Source: an uncultured Granulosicoccaceae bacterium
GTDB lineage: Bacteria; Pseudomonadota; Gammaproteobacteria; CALCKW01
Length of the DNA: 64,000 nt
Assembly (NCBI GenBank): GCA_937965695.1
Contig: CALCKW010000007.1
Span: forward strand, 133,106-197,105
Direction of reading: 5' to 3'
Shown here: piece by piece, positions 17,205-25,636 of the stretch
Position numbering within the stretch: position 1 is the first letter of the stretch
How the letters are laid out: each line of letters begins with the position of its first letter
The notes under the pieces: generated by a model
Told to the model about the DNA's origin: nothing
Seen by the model: the letters and a program-made list of their open reading frames with translations, nothing else
Databases searched by the model: none
Translations under genes and position numbers: made by a program

Positions 17205-17837
17205 CTATGGCACCAGTTTAACGGGTGAACAACAGGCCTTATAGGGCTTGCCACTGCCACAGGGGCAAGGGGCATTTCGGTCAGCTTTGGGTGCCGCTGT
17301 GGGTTGCGCTGCACCTTCAGTGAGCCAAGGGCCTAAGTGCAGGGTTTTCAGTGCCACAACTGAAAAAGCTAAAGCTTCCGCCAATTCTTCGGGGTTTTGG
17401 CCTGCGGCTTCTTTGAAATCTGCGCTTAGCTCAGGGTAAGAGCCACTGCAGGCGACTATTGCCGTAAGTGCTTGCTGTGCTTCAGCGTTGAGCGCATCGG
17501 TATTGGGCCACCCCAAATCTTCTAGGTTGGTGGCGTTAAAAAAACCTTGTGCCCATACGGCGCATGGCAAGCCGTCTGGCGATTTAGAGTCAAGGTTAGT
17601 GGCTATCACGGGTTGCCACTGCGGAGTCAGTAGTCCTTCCATCTGAAACTCACCCAACTCCAACAGGTCGACTGCTAGCAACTTAAAATCACTCTTGCCT
17701 CTGCTTTCAAACTGATCTGACAGCGGAAGTAACCACCTGCTAGGTGGTGTGGGCTGAGGGGCGACGGCGACGGCAGCGGTGAAACCTAGGCAGTAGGCTT
17801 CAAAGTCGTTGAACTCTTGCTCTTCTTTTTTAGTCAT
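17205..17837 (-). CDS. YecA/UPF0149-family protein with C-terminal SEC-C zinc motif
   Basis: A 210-residue cytoplasmic protein of unknown function. The N-terminal two thirds are helical UPF0149 (YgfB/YecA-like) sequence with the typical WAQGFF segment. The last 25 residues contain the SEC-C zinc-binding motif CPCGSGKPYKACC, as at the end of SecA. A Pro/Ala-rich linker joins the two parts. SEC-C domains bind zinc and often ribosomes or nascent chains. The gene converges on the cupin gene with only 12 bp between stops. Confidence 0.85.
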   Translation of the reverse strand: MTKKEEQEFNDFEAYCLGFTAAVAVAPQPTPPSRWLLPLSDQFESRGKSDFKLLAVDLLELGEFQMEGLLTPQWQPVIATNLDSKSPDGLPCAVWAQGFFNATNLEDLGWPNTDALNAEAQQALTAIVACSGSYPELSADFKEAAGQNPEELAEALAFSVVALKTLHLGPWLTEGAAQPTAAPKADRNAPCPCGSGKPYKACCSPVKLVP

Positions 17838-18045
17838 GGTGCTTGATGGCGATTGAATAAGTAGAGCATAACAAACAGCCCCTCAGCCTGTCATTGCACG
17901 CCGAGCTTTAGCTTTTTCTGGCAGTGACTGCCCTTGGTTCCCGTTTGGTAAATTATTCCACTGTGTTTTTTGCTTTTACGCGTCTGAATTTCTATATCTG
18001 GTGCCCGATAACGAATGCAAGAATCGGTGTTAGCGGATCATATTG

Positions 18046-19542
18046 ATGAGTAATGCAAATCAAGCTAAGTTGCAGGAAAAAATAGATTTCCTACAAAAAG
18101 AAGCTGAAGTTTATAAACGGCAGTCTTATGATCAAGCGGACTTGCTTCTCGATTTGGTGCCATCGCTGTCGCGTTTGGGGTTTGCCGCTAACGCTGAGGT
18201 GATGGACGCGGCGTTTGAATTAGCACGTGATGTCACTAAAAATAGCCAAGACGTTGATGCTATTCGTGTTGTGGCAGACAACTATTTGTCCGTGTACAAA
18301 AAAGCAAAGGATGCTGACACGCTAAAACCCCATGACGAGAACTGGCGCAGTGGTCTTGCGGAAGTTGTCGGTGATCTACCTATCGATGCCGAATTACGGC
18401 GCCGTAGCTGCAGGAAATTGCTCGAAGGTATAGCTTTAGCAGAAGCGTTTCAGCCCATTGCAGATGCATTGCAAGAGATAGATACAGACTCTGCTTTAAG
18501 CGATTCTACCTGTGAGCGACTTGCGGCTATGATTTCTGCATTGCCGTTGCAGGACTCAAAGCAGCTGCAGGCAAATAAGTTGAGTTCTCGTTTACGGTTA
18601 AAGCCTCTGCCAGTACAGGAACTTGAGCAAATACTTGACGAGCTGGCATCTCTATTGGGGTGTGCTTTACAGAGTACGTCAAAGCGTGATCAGCAAATGC
18701 AAAGTTTAGTGACGCAGATGAGCGGAGAACTTGGTGCAGTAGAGGCGTTTTTAAGCGCATTAAACCAGCGAGACGATGCAGCACTGACTGAAGCAATTGC
18801 GGCTCAAAGTGAAATCGGTGACCAGTCTCAGCAAATAAACTCTGTTTTTGAAAGCGACGATCCACTGCAGGACATAAAAACTCAGGTGCTGTCGCGAGCT
18901 CAGTCCATTCGTGTTCGCATGGACCGGTTTGTCGAAGAAGCAAAACAACAAAGAGAGCAATCATCTCAAGATGCTAAGGGTTTGTCAGAGCGTTTAGCCG
19001 CGATGGAAAGTGAGTTGCGCAACACGCAGAAGAAACTGCTCGAGTCACAAGAGGCGGCTAATAGAGATTTTCTGACGGGCTTGCATAATCGACTCTATTT
19101 TCAAAAGACTATGTTGGAGTGCCTGGATCTGGCCAAAACAGGAGAAAAACTCTGCTGCATCATTTGGGATGTTGATTTTTTTAAGAAAGTAAACGACAAC
19201 TACGGCCATATGGTGGGTGATCGAGTTCTGCGTAAAATTTCTGCGCTGCTTAAAGAGAGTGTTGAAGAGCGAGACACCGCTGCGCGATTGGGAGGAGAAG
19301 AATTCGTGACGGTAATTCTTAACCGAGAAACGTCGGAAGTAATGCAATGGGCCGACAATTTACGACAAGCGGTCGCAGCAATGACTCACGATGCCGAAAC
19401 AGAGACGATTAAGGTAAGTGTCTCTTGCGGTATTGCTGCTTACCAGCATGGCGACAGCGAGGTTTCAATTTTGGCGCGTGCTGACAAGGCTTTATACAGC
19501 GCCAAAGAGCAAGGGCGAAATCGCTGTTTATTAGCTGCATAA
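18046..19542 (+). CDS. Diguanylate cyclase with a novel helical N-terminal region
   Basis: Makes cyclic di-GMP from two GTP. The C-terminal GGDEF domain (about 335-498) has the active-site motif GGEEF (416-420) and the DFLTGLHNR and DVDFFKKVNDNYGH segments, so it should be active. The inhibitory I-site Arg is not present: the residues upstream of GGEEF read EERD instead of RxxD, so product inhibition is probably lost. Residues 1-335 are soluble, helical, Gln/Leu/Ala-rich and match no sensor domain I recognise, ending in a coiled coil. There are no membrane helices. Start ATG at 18046; a TTG three bases earlier is ignored. Confidence 0.9.
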   Translation: MSNANQAKLQEKIDFLQKEAEVYKRQSYDQADLLLDLVPSLSRLGFAANAEVMDAAFELARDVTKNSQDVDAIRVVADNYLSVYKKAKDADTLKPHDENWRSGLAEVVGDLPIDAELRRRSCRKLLEGIALAEAFQPIADALQEIDTDSALSDSTCERLAAMISALPLQDSKQLQANKLSSRLRLKPLPVQELEQILDELASLLGCALQSTSKRDQQMQSLVTQMSGELGAVEAFLSALNQRDDAALTEAIAAQSEIGDQSQQINSVFESDDPLQDIKTQVLSRAQSIRVRMDRFVEEAKQQREQSSQDAKGLSERLAAMESELRNTQKKLLESQEAANRDFLTGLHNRLYFQKTMLECLDLAKTGEKLCCIIWDVDFFKKVNDNYGHMVGDRVLRKISALLKESVEERDTAARLGGEEFVTVILNRETSEVMQWADNLRQAVAAMTHDAETETIKVSVSCGIAAYQHGDSEVSILARADKALYSAKEQGRNRCLLAA

Positions 19543-19552
19543 ATTTCTTTCG

Positions 19553-19574
19553 GCGCCGCTTTTATAAGCGGCGC
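19553..19574. terminator. GC-rich stem-loop between convergent genes
   Basis: GCGCCGCTT, loop TTAT and AAGCGGCGC give a perfect 9-bp stem in the 44-bp gap between the diguanylate cyclase gene and rpiA, which converge. The core sequence is the same as in the stem-loop at 6450-6470. Likely a bidirectional transcription end, though the U-tract is weak. Confidence 0.5.
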
Positions 19575-19586
19575 AAGTGGCCTGTT

Positions 19587-20246
19587 TTAACGCGTTAGCG
19601 TTTTGATGCCGCTTTCGCTAGCCAACAATAAAACATCAGCAGCCCTTTGGGCGAACAAACCCACTGTGACCACGCCTGTAATTTGATTGATTTCTGCTTC
19701 TAGTGCTGCAGGCTCCATGATATCCAGATTGTGCACATCGATAATGATATTGCCATTGTCTGTTTTGTAGTCCTCACGCAGCTCAGGATCCCCACCCAGT
19801 TTAACCAGTGCTCTACCCACGTAAGATCGAGCCATTGGAATTACTTCGATGGGCAGTGGAAAAGTACCAAGACGATCGACCAGCTTGCTCTCGTCGGCAA
19901 TACAGATGAACTTTTGGCTCGCCGCTGCAACAATCTTCTCTCGGGTAAGTGCGCCACCACCGCCTTTGATCAGCTGTAGATGTTTGGTGGCCTCATCAGC
20001 GCCGTCTACGTATATCGCCAAGGTGCCAGCTGCGTTTAAATCAATGACGGGAATACCGTGTCCACGAAGGCGATCGGCGGTCGCCTCAGAACTGGCTACA
20101 GTAGCGTCTAAATCGGCTTTTATGCCTGCCAGTAAGTCAATAAAGTGGTTGGCGGTAGAACCAGTACCCACTCCGACGATGGAGCCGGGTTCAACATATT
20201 GCAGTGCGGCTTCTGCGGCGGCACGTTTCAGGTCATCGGCGCTCAT
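19587..20246 (-). CDS. rpiA: Ribose-5-phosphate isomerase A
   Basis: Interconverts ribose 5-phosphate and ribulose 5-phosphate in the pentose phosphate pathway. At 219 residues it has exactly the E. coli length and begins [18 protein letters not shown], like other RpiA proteins. Conserved segments include [14 protein letters not shown] (substrate phosphate loop), [24 protein letters not shown] (active site with Asp, Lys and Glu) and [10 protein letters not shown]. The start at 20246 is preceded by AAGAGGA; a longer frame beginning at 20288 adds 14 residues not found in the family. rpiA is commonly close to ilvA in Gammaproteobacteria, as here. Confidence 0.97.
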   Translation of the reverse strand: MSADDLKRAAAEAALQYVEPGSIVGVGTGSTANHFIDLLAGIKADLDATVASSEATADRLRGHGIPVIDLNAAGTLAIYVDGADEATKHLQLIKGGGGALTREKIVAAASQKFICIADESKLVDRLGTFPLPIEVIPMARSYVGRALVKLGGDPELREDYKTDNGNIIIDVHNLDIMEPAALEAEINQITGVVTVGLFAQRAADVLLLASESGIKTLTR

Positions 20247-20395
20247 GGGGATTCCTCTTTTTTGGTGGTGCAAGCATACCGCAGTCAATGCACGGTGCCC
20301 ACAGCAAGCGGTTCCTGAACTCTAAATGCAATCAACGAATGTGGAGCGGGCGCTGGTTTGGCAATGGCTAATGTGAGAGCAGTCATTCTTTGGCC

Positions 20396-21031
20396 TTAAG
20401 AGCGATCTGTTAGCAAACGAAGGCCTAAAACGCAGAAAAATGTCCCCATAGCTGCTTCCAGAACTCGTCTGCCCCTAGCATATACAGAAACCATTGTCTG
20501 AGTGGAAAACGCGATTGCGTAAGCGACATGAGCGATTAGAGAGATTGCAGTACAACCTAGAACAATGCTTGCACCTACCCACATAGGCGCACCGGCGTGC
20601 ACACCGACAGAAGCGATTGCCAAGTTGGCCAGTGCTGATTTTGGGTTGGTCATTTGTACGGCAAGGCCTCGGAGGAAATAAGCCTTGTGGCTATCGAGAT
20701 TCACAACCGACGTTTCTACTAGCTTGGCTTTAGACGCGGACTTCAATGACTTAAAGCCGAGCCAGATGAGATAGGCACCGCCCAGAACTTTAAGGGCCAT
20801 CATGACAAAAGCAAATTGTGAAACGAGGGTGGTGAATCCGACGACAGCTAGTAGCACCCACAAAAATGTTCCGCTTCCTATTCCGACGGCCATTGCGATG
20901 CTCTGAGGCCTTCCCACCTGTATAGATGTGCCAATGATGGCTAGTACATTAGGACCAGGGCTCATAAGCGCTAATGAAAAAGCTGACATGGCGAGCAGAA
21001 TGCCCGGTAGATACAGTTCGATATCTGACAT
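20396..21031 (-). CDS. LysE/RhtB-family amino-acid exporter
   Basis: Inner-membrane efflux protein of about 211 residues with some six predicted membrane helices. The family signature near the N-terminus, SLALMSPGPNVLAIIGTSIQVGR, is typical of RhtB/LysE translocators. The start ATG at 21031 has GGGAAG eight bases upstream; a GTG at 21040 would overlap that site. Substrates in the family include lysine, threonine, homoserine and leucine. Its divergent neighbour ilvA consumes threonine, so threonine or a related amino acid is a reasonable guess only. Confidence 0.9.
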   Translation of the reverse strand: MSDIELYLPGILLAMSAFSLALMSPGPNVLAIIGTSIQVGRPQSIAMAVGIGSGTFLWVLLAVVGFTTLVSQFAFVMMALKVLGGAYLIWLGFKSLKSASKAKLVETSVVNLDSHKAYFLRGLAVQMTNPKSALANLAIASVGVHAGAPMWVGASIVLGCTAISLIAHVAYAIAFSTQTMVSVYARGRRVLEAAMGTFFCVLGLRLLTDRS

Positions 21032-21716
21032 AATTTGCACTTCCCAGAGTTGTTCTTAAGCAATATAACACTGCGTTAGCCGTATATTGTTAGCAATGTA
21101 GTTGAGCTTGTGAGCGAAAAGGACCCCGCACCTGCGAGAAATGGGTTTGTCAGAACGGAATACGCAGTAATTAGCGGTGACAGCAATGCACAGGACGCAG
21201 AAGAGCCATGTTCAGGAGGTAGGCGATTCCAGCGCCTTTAAGGTGAATTGTCGAAAAAGCCAACGAGTGCTCAGGTTGATTGTCGCCTTTTGTACAGAGC
21301 GTCCCTTCAATAATTTGTGCGTAGTAATTATTCAACATTGGCGTGATCCATTGAAAATTATGCTCAAAGTGATTGATTTGCACTTTTGTAATCACAACTG
21401 TGGGCCCCGGGTTTGGGTCGATCCGTCAAAGGGTTATATTGAGTCTCTTACATCAATGTCTATCACTTGCAGGAGAATCCGCTAAGAAATAGGTTAGCTG
21501 AGGGCTTTTCATTTGCTCGTTGGTTTCCACAATCGCTGCGGCGTCGAAAAAGTTGTCCTGCTTTGATCGAGAATTTTGACGGTAGACTGCACGAGTACGG
21601 GTAAGCTAGATTCGGCATTGCTCTTGTTTTTATCTTTAAAATGTTTTTGGTGCTCGCTCTTATAAACCATTTTAGTTAAAGTCCTAGTACTCACCGCTCA
21701 GACCGAAATCTTTCAG
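21032..21716. other. Long intergenic stretch between divergent lysE-like gene and ilvA
   Basis: 685 bp without a convincing gene. Short open frames occur on both strands (21177-21485 plus, 21171-21395 minus) but they overlap each other, lack ribosome-binding sites and are rich in Cys, His and Arg as in non-coding sequence. It presumably holds the two divergent promoters. I do not see a clear attenuator or riboswitch fold. Confidence 0.45.
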
Positions 21717-23231
21717 ATGGAAAAGTACATCGAAAAAATTCTCAGCTCACGTGTTTATGACGTGGTCGATGAGACACCTCTTGATTTGGCGACCAATATC
21801 AGTCGCCGTATAGGAAATCGTGTTCTATTAAAGCGCGAGGATAAATCTGCGGTCTTTTCCTTCAAAATCCGTGGTGCCTACAACTGCATTTATCAAATGC
21901 ACAAAGAAAACCCGGCGCTTCCAGGTGTTATCACCGCTTCTGCTGGGAATCACGCGCAAGGTGTAGCGTTTGGCGCATCAATGCTGGGAATTAAATCAAT
22001 TATCGTGATGCCGCGCACAACCCCAACAATAAAAGTCGAAGCGGTGAAGAATTTTGGTGGCAAGGTTGTGCAGATTGGGGACTCTTTTGACGAGGCGCTC
22101 GAATATGCGCTGTCACAGGCGGCGGAGCGACAATACGCCTTCGTTCCTCCCTTTGATCATCCGGATGTCATTGCTGGTCAGGGTACCGTTGGCATGGAGA
22201 TCTGTCGTCAACATGCGGATCCTATCCATACTATTTTCGTGCCTGTTGGTGGCGGTGGCTTGGCGGCGGGCATTGCAGCTTACGTTAAATACTTGCGACC
22301 AGATGTACAGGTAATTGGTGTTGAATCTGAAGATTCTGCCAGTATGCAAGCCTCGCTCAAGCGAGGAAGGCGTACCGATATCGGTGAAGTTGGGTTGTTT
22401 GCTGACGGGGTGGCTGTGCGTATTCCGGGTAAAGAAAATTTTCGCCTCTGTCGTCGATTACTCGATGGCGTAGTGACATGTACAGTTGATGAGATGTGTG
22501 CTGCAATAAGAGACATTTACGACGACACGCGTACATTAGTAGAGCCGTCGGGTGCTCTGGCTTTAGCTGGATTAAAAAAGTACAGCGCTGAAAAAAAACT
22601 GACTGGTGCCAGCTTGGTGGCAATTACTTCTGGCGCTAATGTGAATTTCGATCGCTTACGGCACGTGGCTGAACGTGCAGAAGTGGGTGAGCAGCGAGAG
22701 GCTCTGATGGCAGTGGCTTTGAAGGAGCAGCCCGGTGCTTTTAAAAAATTCTGCCAAGCACTCGGCAGGCGTGCGGTAACCGAGTTTAACTATCGTTATT
22801 CTGAAGAAGAAGGGGCAGTCGTTTTTGTGGGAGTCCGTCTTAGCAACGGCGACGTGGAACGTCAGGAGATAGTGACAAAACTACAGGATGCTGAATACGC
22901 TGTTACAGACCTTACTGATGATGAAACCGCAAAGCTGCACGTTCGATACATGGTCGGGGGTCGAGTATCGGCGCTTGAAGATGAAATTTTGTTAAGGTTT
23001 CAATTTCCAGAGCGCCCAGGAGCTCTTTCAACTTTCTTAAATAAATTAGCGCGAGGCTGGAATATAAGTCTTTTCCACTATCGTAATCACGGTGCAGCAT
23101 ACGGACGTATCCTTTGCGGCATACAGGTTCCTTCGGACGAGCGCGCTGCGTTTAAAATGTTTCTAGACGAACTCGGTTATAGCCACAGTATTGAAACAGA
23201 CAATCCGGCGTACAGAGCATTTCTGCGTTGA
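21717..23231 (+). CDS. ilvA: Threonine dehydratase, biosynthetic
   Basis: PLP enzyme that deaminates threonine to 2-oxobutanoate, the first step of isoleucine synthesis. It has 504 residues, matching the long allosteric form. The PLP lysine is K50 in SFKIRGAYN, with SAGNHAQGVA and the phosphate-binding GGGGLAAGI further on. Residues about 325-504 form two ACT-like regulatory domains (KEQPGAFKKFCQALG and RFQFPERPGALSTFLN) that confer feedback inhibition by isoleucine. No other ilv gene is adjacent. Confidence 0.97.
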   Translation: MEKYIEKILSSRVYDVVDETPLDLATNISRRIGNRVLLKREDKSAVFSFKIRGAYNCIYQMHKENPALPGVITASAGNHAQGVAFGASMLGIKSIIVMPRTTPTIKVEAVKNFGGKVVQIGDSFDEALEYALSQAAERQYAFVPPFDHPDVIAGQGTVGMEICRQHADPIHTIFVPVGGGGLAAGIAAYVKYLRPDVQVIGVESEDSASMQASLKRGRRTDIGEVGLFADGVAVRIPGKENFRLCRRLLDGVVTCTVDEMCAAIRDIYDDTRTLVEPSGALALAGLKKYSAEKKLTGASLVAITSGANVNFDRLRHVAERAEVGEQREALMAVALKEQPGAFKKFCQALGRRAVTEFNYRYSEEEGAVVFVGVRLSNGDVERQEIVTKLQDAEYAVTDLTDDETAKLHVRYMVGGRVSALEDEILLRFQFPERPGALSTFLNKLARGWNISLFHYRNHGAAYGRILCGIQVPSDERAAFKMFLDELGYSHSIETDNPAYRAFLR

Positions 23232-23419
23232 TAGTAGGCAAAAGCCAAATTTAAAGATATTATGTATCGCATCTTCTGCGAAACTACTGTTCGCAAACAC
23301 GATCTATAGAATTATAAAATGGACAGCACCCAAGCTGCGACAAATTCTCGTGTAAAAAAACTTTTGTTATCACGGCATAAAACTGATTTTCCAGTTTGCC
23401 GTTTTTGACCTTAAATACG

Positions 23420-23872
23420 ATGAGCAAAATGACCTCTTTATCGAAAAAAATTCAGAAAACCAATAGTCGTCTGGTTGATCTTTCAGTGCACTCCGACGAA
23501 GAATTGCATAGCCTAATGGACTCAGTCACTGCCGAGATGGCACGTCGCGCCAGTGTGAATGCACGCCGCAGAGAAGTCATGCGTCGCTTGGAAAACCTTG
23601 CTGAAGCCGAGGGTATGACGCTTGACGAAGTACGTGGGTTTCTCAAGGGCAATCGCATTGCTCCGAAGCGGGAAGCTGCAGCCGACACTGGGTCAGCATT
23701 GGTGCCTGATGACTTGTCTGAAGAACAGTTAGAAATACCTGCATTAGAAAAATGTGAGCCAGTAAGGGAATTAAAACCAGATTTGGAATCAAGCTTTAAG
23801 GGCCAGAAGAAGCCTTCATTAGAAAGTCAGTTTGAATCTATGATGAAACGAGAACTCGCCGAGTTAGCGTAA
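23420..23872 (+). CDS. Small coiled-coil protein, H-NS-N-terminus-like
   Basis: Not firmly recognised. About 150 residues with a helical, charged first half. The stretch NARRREVMRRLENLAEAEGMTLDEV is reminiscent of the oligomerisation helix and linker of H-NS/MvaT-type proteins, but the C-terminal DNA-binding motif of H-NS is absent. The second half is acidic and low complexity (Glu, Leu, Lys, Ser). I choose the ATG at 23420; the upstream TTG at 23396 and a further ATG at 23429 are possible. No strong ribosome-binding site is seen. It stands alone downstream of ilvA. Confidence 0.6.
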   Translation: MSKMTSLSKKIQKTNSRLVDLSVHSDEELHSLMDSVTAEMARRASVNARRREVMRRLENLAEAEGMTLDEVRGFLKGNRIAPKREAAADTGSALVPDDLSEEQLEIPALEKCEPVRELKPDLESSFKGQKKPSLESQFESMMKRELAELA

Positions 23873-23892
23873 GGTAGTATAATCAGCCAGTG

Positions 23893-23911
23893 GGCGCTAT
23901 TTTTTAGCGCC
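23893..23911 (+). terminator. Stem-loop downstream of the coiled-coil protein gene
   Basis: GGCGCTA, a five-T loop and TAGCGCC form a 7-bp stem 20 bp after the stop codon. T residues are in the loop rather than after the stem, so it is an atypical terminator candidate. Confidence 0.4.
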
Positions 23912-24099
23912 AAAGTGTGTAAATTTTGCTACAGATTGTGATTAAGCCGCGTTCGCTTACAAAGGCTTTTCTATATCTTGAAAGCAAGCTTTTGTCTAAA
24001 GCTCGCCGTTTTAAAATTAATAATTCCGCTTATTAAAATGTATCGCAGTGGATTTTATTGAATCCATTCCTGGCGGCGATATTCGCTAGATACTTAAGC

Positions 24100-25512
24100 T
24101 TATTTCAGCCACAATTTTTGCCATTCAAGTTGTGCACCGTTCTCGATGACCTGAGCAGCCGCTAAACAGCGCATTTCTCGGTAACGTGCCCCAATTAGCT
24201 GAACACCAACCGGGTGCCCGTCTAACAAGCCAGCCGAAACAGTAGCTGCGGGTAAACAAAGCGTGTTTAGGGCGGTGGTGAAGCGTAATTGTTTATGCAG
24301 GATATGATAGGCGCCCAAATTTGGATCGACATCTGCGCGGGGCCCCGGAGTACGTGCGGTAGTGACCGGTGCCAATACGATGGGATATTGTCGCAGGAGT
24401 GTGGACCATGTGCGGATGTGTCCCATGCGCTCGGCCTGAGCTGCCAGATAAGTTTCAAAATCTGGCAGCACTTGCATTTTACTGTAGCTCGCCCAGATCG
24501 ATTTAAATTCGTCGCTGACCACTGCCAACATGCTTTCTTCTGCTGTCATGCGCATTTCTGCCAGTACGGTCAGTGCCCAGAGATCCCACACACGATCGAG
24601 ATTGGGTAAGGCAATTTCTTCTACGACATATCCGGCCTCTTTTAACCACTCTGAGGATTGTTGTAGCTTTTCCAAGACTCCCGCGTCGCATTCCATGTCG
24701 TCGGGTATTGTTGCCATCGCAACTTTGCACGGAAGGGAATCATTGGGGTAGTGAAGCTGTGCCGGTACCCAGTAGGGGTCTCGCGCATCTCCTTTAGACA
24801 TTACTTCTAAAGCTAAGCTCACATCAGCCACGCTGCGAGCCATCGGCCCTTGCGTAGAGAACGTCTGTGTCATGAAAGGGCGTTCTACAGGAGCTGTTTC
24901 GTTGTAAGCAGGTACGCGACCATTGGTGGATTTTATAGTAGCCAGTCCATTGCAGTGTGCTGGCCATCGCAAAGAGCCACCAATGTCATTGCCATGTGCA
25001 ATTGTGCCGATACCCGCTGCGGTGGCTGCAGCTGCACCGCCCGAGGAGCCACCACAGGTAATGTTGTGATCCCAGGGATTTAGCGTCAAACCATGTAAAG
25101 GGTTATCTGTCACAAAGCGCATGGAAAACTCAGGCGTATTGGTCTGGCCTAAAATAACGGCACCGGCGGCTTTGAGGTTGGCGACTACAGGCGCGTCTTC
25201 AGTGGCGATTAAGTTTGCCAGCGCTGGTAAGCCGTTGGCATTGGGTTGACCGATTAGATCCACATTCTGCTTTAGGGTTATAGGAACACCGTGTAGCGCT
25301 CCCATGGAGCTGCCCTGCGCGATAGCTTCGTCGGCAGTTTGCGCTTGAGCTAACGCCAGCTCGTGTGTGGTGTTGACGACCGCATTTATTGCAGGGTTTG
25401 CAGATTCTAAACGTGCAAGGTGAGAGCGAGTTAATGATTCGCTACTGAATTGATTTTCACGTATTCCACGTGCAGCTTCAGTGGCGCTTAACTGCCAAAT
25501 GTCCTGTTCTAG
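24100..25512 (-). CDS. Amidase-signature-family hydrolase
   Basis: Hydrolyses a carboxylic amide; the precise substrate is unknown. In 470 residues the Ser-cis-Ser-Lys triad is complete: K82 in HGVPITLKQNVD, cis-Ser S157 in CGGSSGG, and nucleophile S181 in HGNDIGGSLRWPAHCNG. The C-terminal segment VGVQLIGARYREMRCL is also typical. The start at 25512 (MLEQDIWQLSATE) is preceded by GCGGAAG; a frame extending to 25548 adds 12 unlikely residues. It is not GatA, since there is no gatC or gatB nearby and the surrounding motifs differ. Confidence 0.93.
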   Translation of the reverse strand, partial: LEQDIWQLSATEAARGIRENQFSSESLTRSHLARLESANPAINAVVNTTHELALAQAQTADEAIAQGSSMGALHGVPITLKQNVDLIGQPNANGLPALANLIATEDAPVVANLKAAGAVILGQTNTPEFSMRFVTDNPLHGLTLNPWDHNITCGGSSGGAAAATAAGIGTIAHGNDIGGSLRWPAHCNGLATIKSTNGRVPAYNETAPVERPFMTQTFSTQGPMARSVADVSLALEVMSKGDARDPYWVPAQLHYPNDSLPCKVAMATIPDDMECDAGVLEKLQQSSEWLKEAGYVVEEIALPNLDRVWDLWALTVLAEMRMTAEESMLAVVSDEFKSIWASYSKMQVLPDFETYLAAQAERMGHIRTWSTLLRQYPIVLAPVTTARTPGPRADVDPNLGAYHILHKQLRFTTALNTLCLPAATVSAGLLDGHPVGVQLIGARYREMRCLAAAQVIENGAQLEWQKLWLK

Positions 25513-25601
25513 CATACGCGGCTTCCGCTCTAGGTTGGAAGTGAACAACTTAGCACGGAGTAGGATCTTACGAAAGACGCAGAAATTGGATTTGCATCTA
25601 G

Positions 25602-25624
25602 GCGCCGACTGGATCCGTCGGCGC
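25602..25624. terminator. GC-rich stem-loop between fadB-like gene end and amidase gene start
   Basis: GCGCCGAC and GTCGGCGC pair perfectly around the loop TGGATCC, which itself contains a BamHI-type palindrome. On the minus strand this follows the stop of the FadB-like gene by 12 bp, so it may end that transcript before the amidase gene. No U-tract follows on that strand. Confidence 0.45.
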
Positions 25625-25636
25625 GCTTTTAGCGAT

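Noticed and set aside
21177-21485. 102-codon open frame in the ilvA upstream region
   Set aside because: No ribosome-binding site, overlaps an equally long antisense frame, and composition looks non-coding.
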